Part shown: positions 63,990 through 64,000 of the stretch, one piece after another
How the letters are laid out: the number at the start of each line of letters is the position of its first letter
Numbering within the stretch: position 1 is the first letter of the stretch
NCBI RefSeq assembly: GCF_020740795.1
Contig: NC_067282.1
Span: 174,534,274-174,598,273, forward strand
DNA length: 64,000 bases
From: Apus apus
Taxonomy: Eukaryota; Chordata; Aves; Apodiformes; Apodidae
Direction of reading: 5' to 3'
Translations under genes and position numbers: made by a program
The notes under the pieces: model-generated
Databases searched by the model: none
Seen by the model: only the letters and a program-made list of their open reading frames with translations
Told to the model about the DNA's origin: nothing

Positions 63990-64000
63990 GTAAGTAGTGT

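Noticed and set aside
1..64000. CRISPR arrays, operons, phage or other prokaryotic systems
   Set aside because: The sequence is avian nuclear DNA with spliced exons and CR1 repeats; the tandem repeats are microsatellites without spacer structure.

Overview
This window is vertebrate nuclear DNA, almost certainly from a bird. The repeats are CR1 LINEs (at least a dozen copies, many carrying the CR1 3' terminal ATTCTATG-type repeats and reverse-transcriptase or endonuclease relics) plus one avian ERVL-type LTR. The only protein-coding gene I can support is the 5' part of NELL2 (called NEL in chicken) on the + strand. The coding exons are very close to what I remember of chicken NEL but differ at several residues, so I favour a bird other than chicken; I cannot name the order.

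Layout. Positions 1 to about 24,900 are upstream intergenic DNA: CR1 copies at 3538-4502 (-), 6984-7490 (+), 13190-13675 (+, ancient) and 15819-17105 (-, internally deleted), simple repeats, and no convincing exon. A strong CpG island at about 24,930-26,360 covers the presumed NELL2 promoter, 5' UTR, coding exon 1 (25912-25966), a tiny 176-bp intron 1, and exon 2 (26143-26271). Intron 2 is about 24.5 kb and holds a 2.4-kb antisense CR1 (35052-37425), CR1 fragments, dinucleotide repeats, and another antisense CR1 that ends roughly 95 bp before exon 3. Exon 3 is 50820-50970. Intron 3 is about 12.8 kb and holds a well-preserved antisense CR1 (52847-53439), a CR1 nested inside a CR1 (54013-54778), an ERVL-like LTR (about 57,372-57,950) and an unexplained 183-codon minus-strand ORF. 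Exon 4 is 63816-63989, and the window ends 11 bp into intron 4.

The four exons join in frame (phases 1, 1, 2) into the first 169 residues plus two bases of the next codon: signal peptide, a short linker with an N-glycosylation sequon, and the first half of the laminin-G/thrombospondin-N-terminal-like (LamG/TSPN) domain of a secreted protein of about 816 residues. The VWC and EGF-like domains lie beyond the right edge.

I found no new multi-gene system. The points most worth following up are a tandem splice acceptor at the signal-peptide junction, two short uORFs, the TE insertion next to exon 3, the antisense bias of intronic CR1s, the nested CR1, the intronic ERVL LTR, and the minus-strand ORF at 58027-58578. 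Family names for repeats come from memory of consensus sequences, not from a search.
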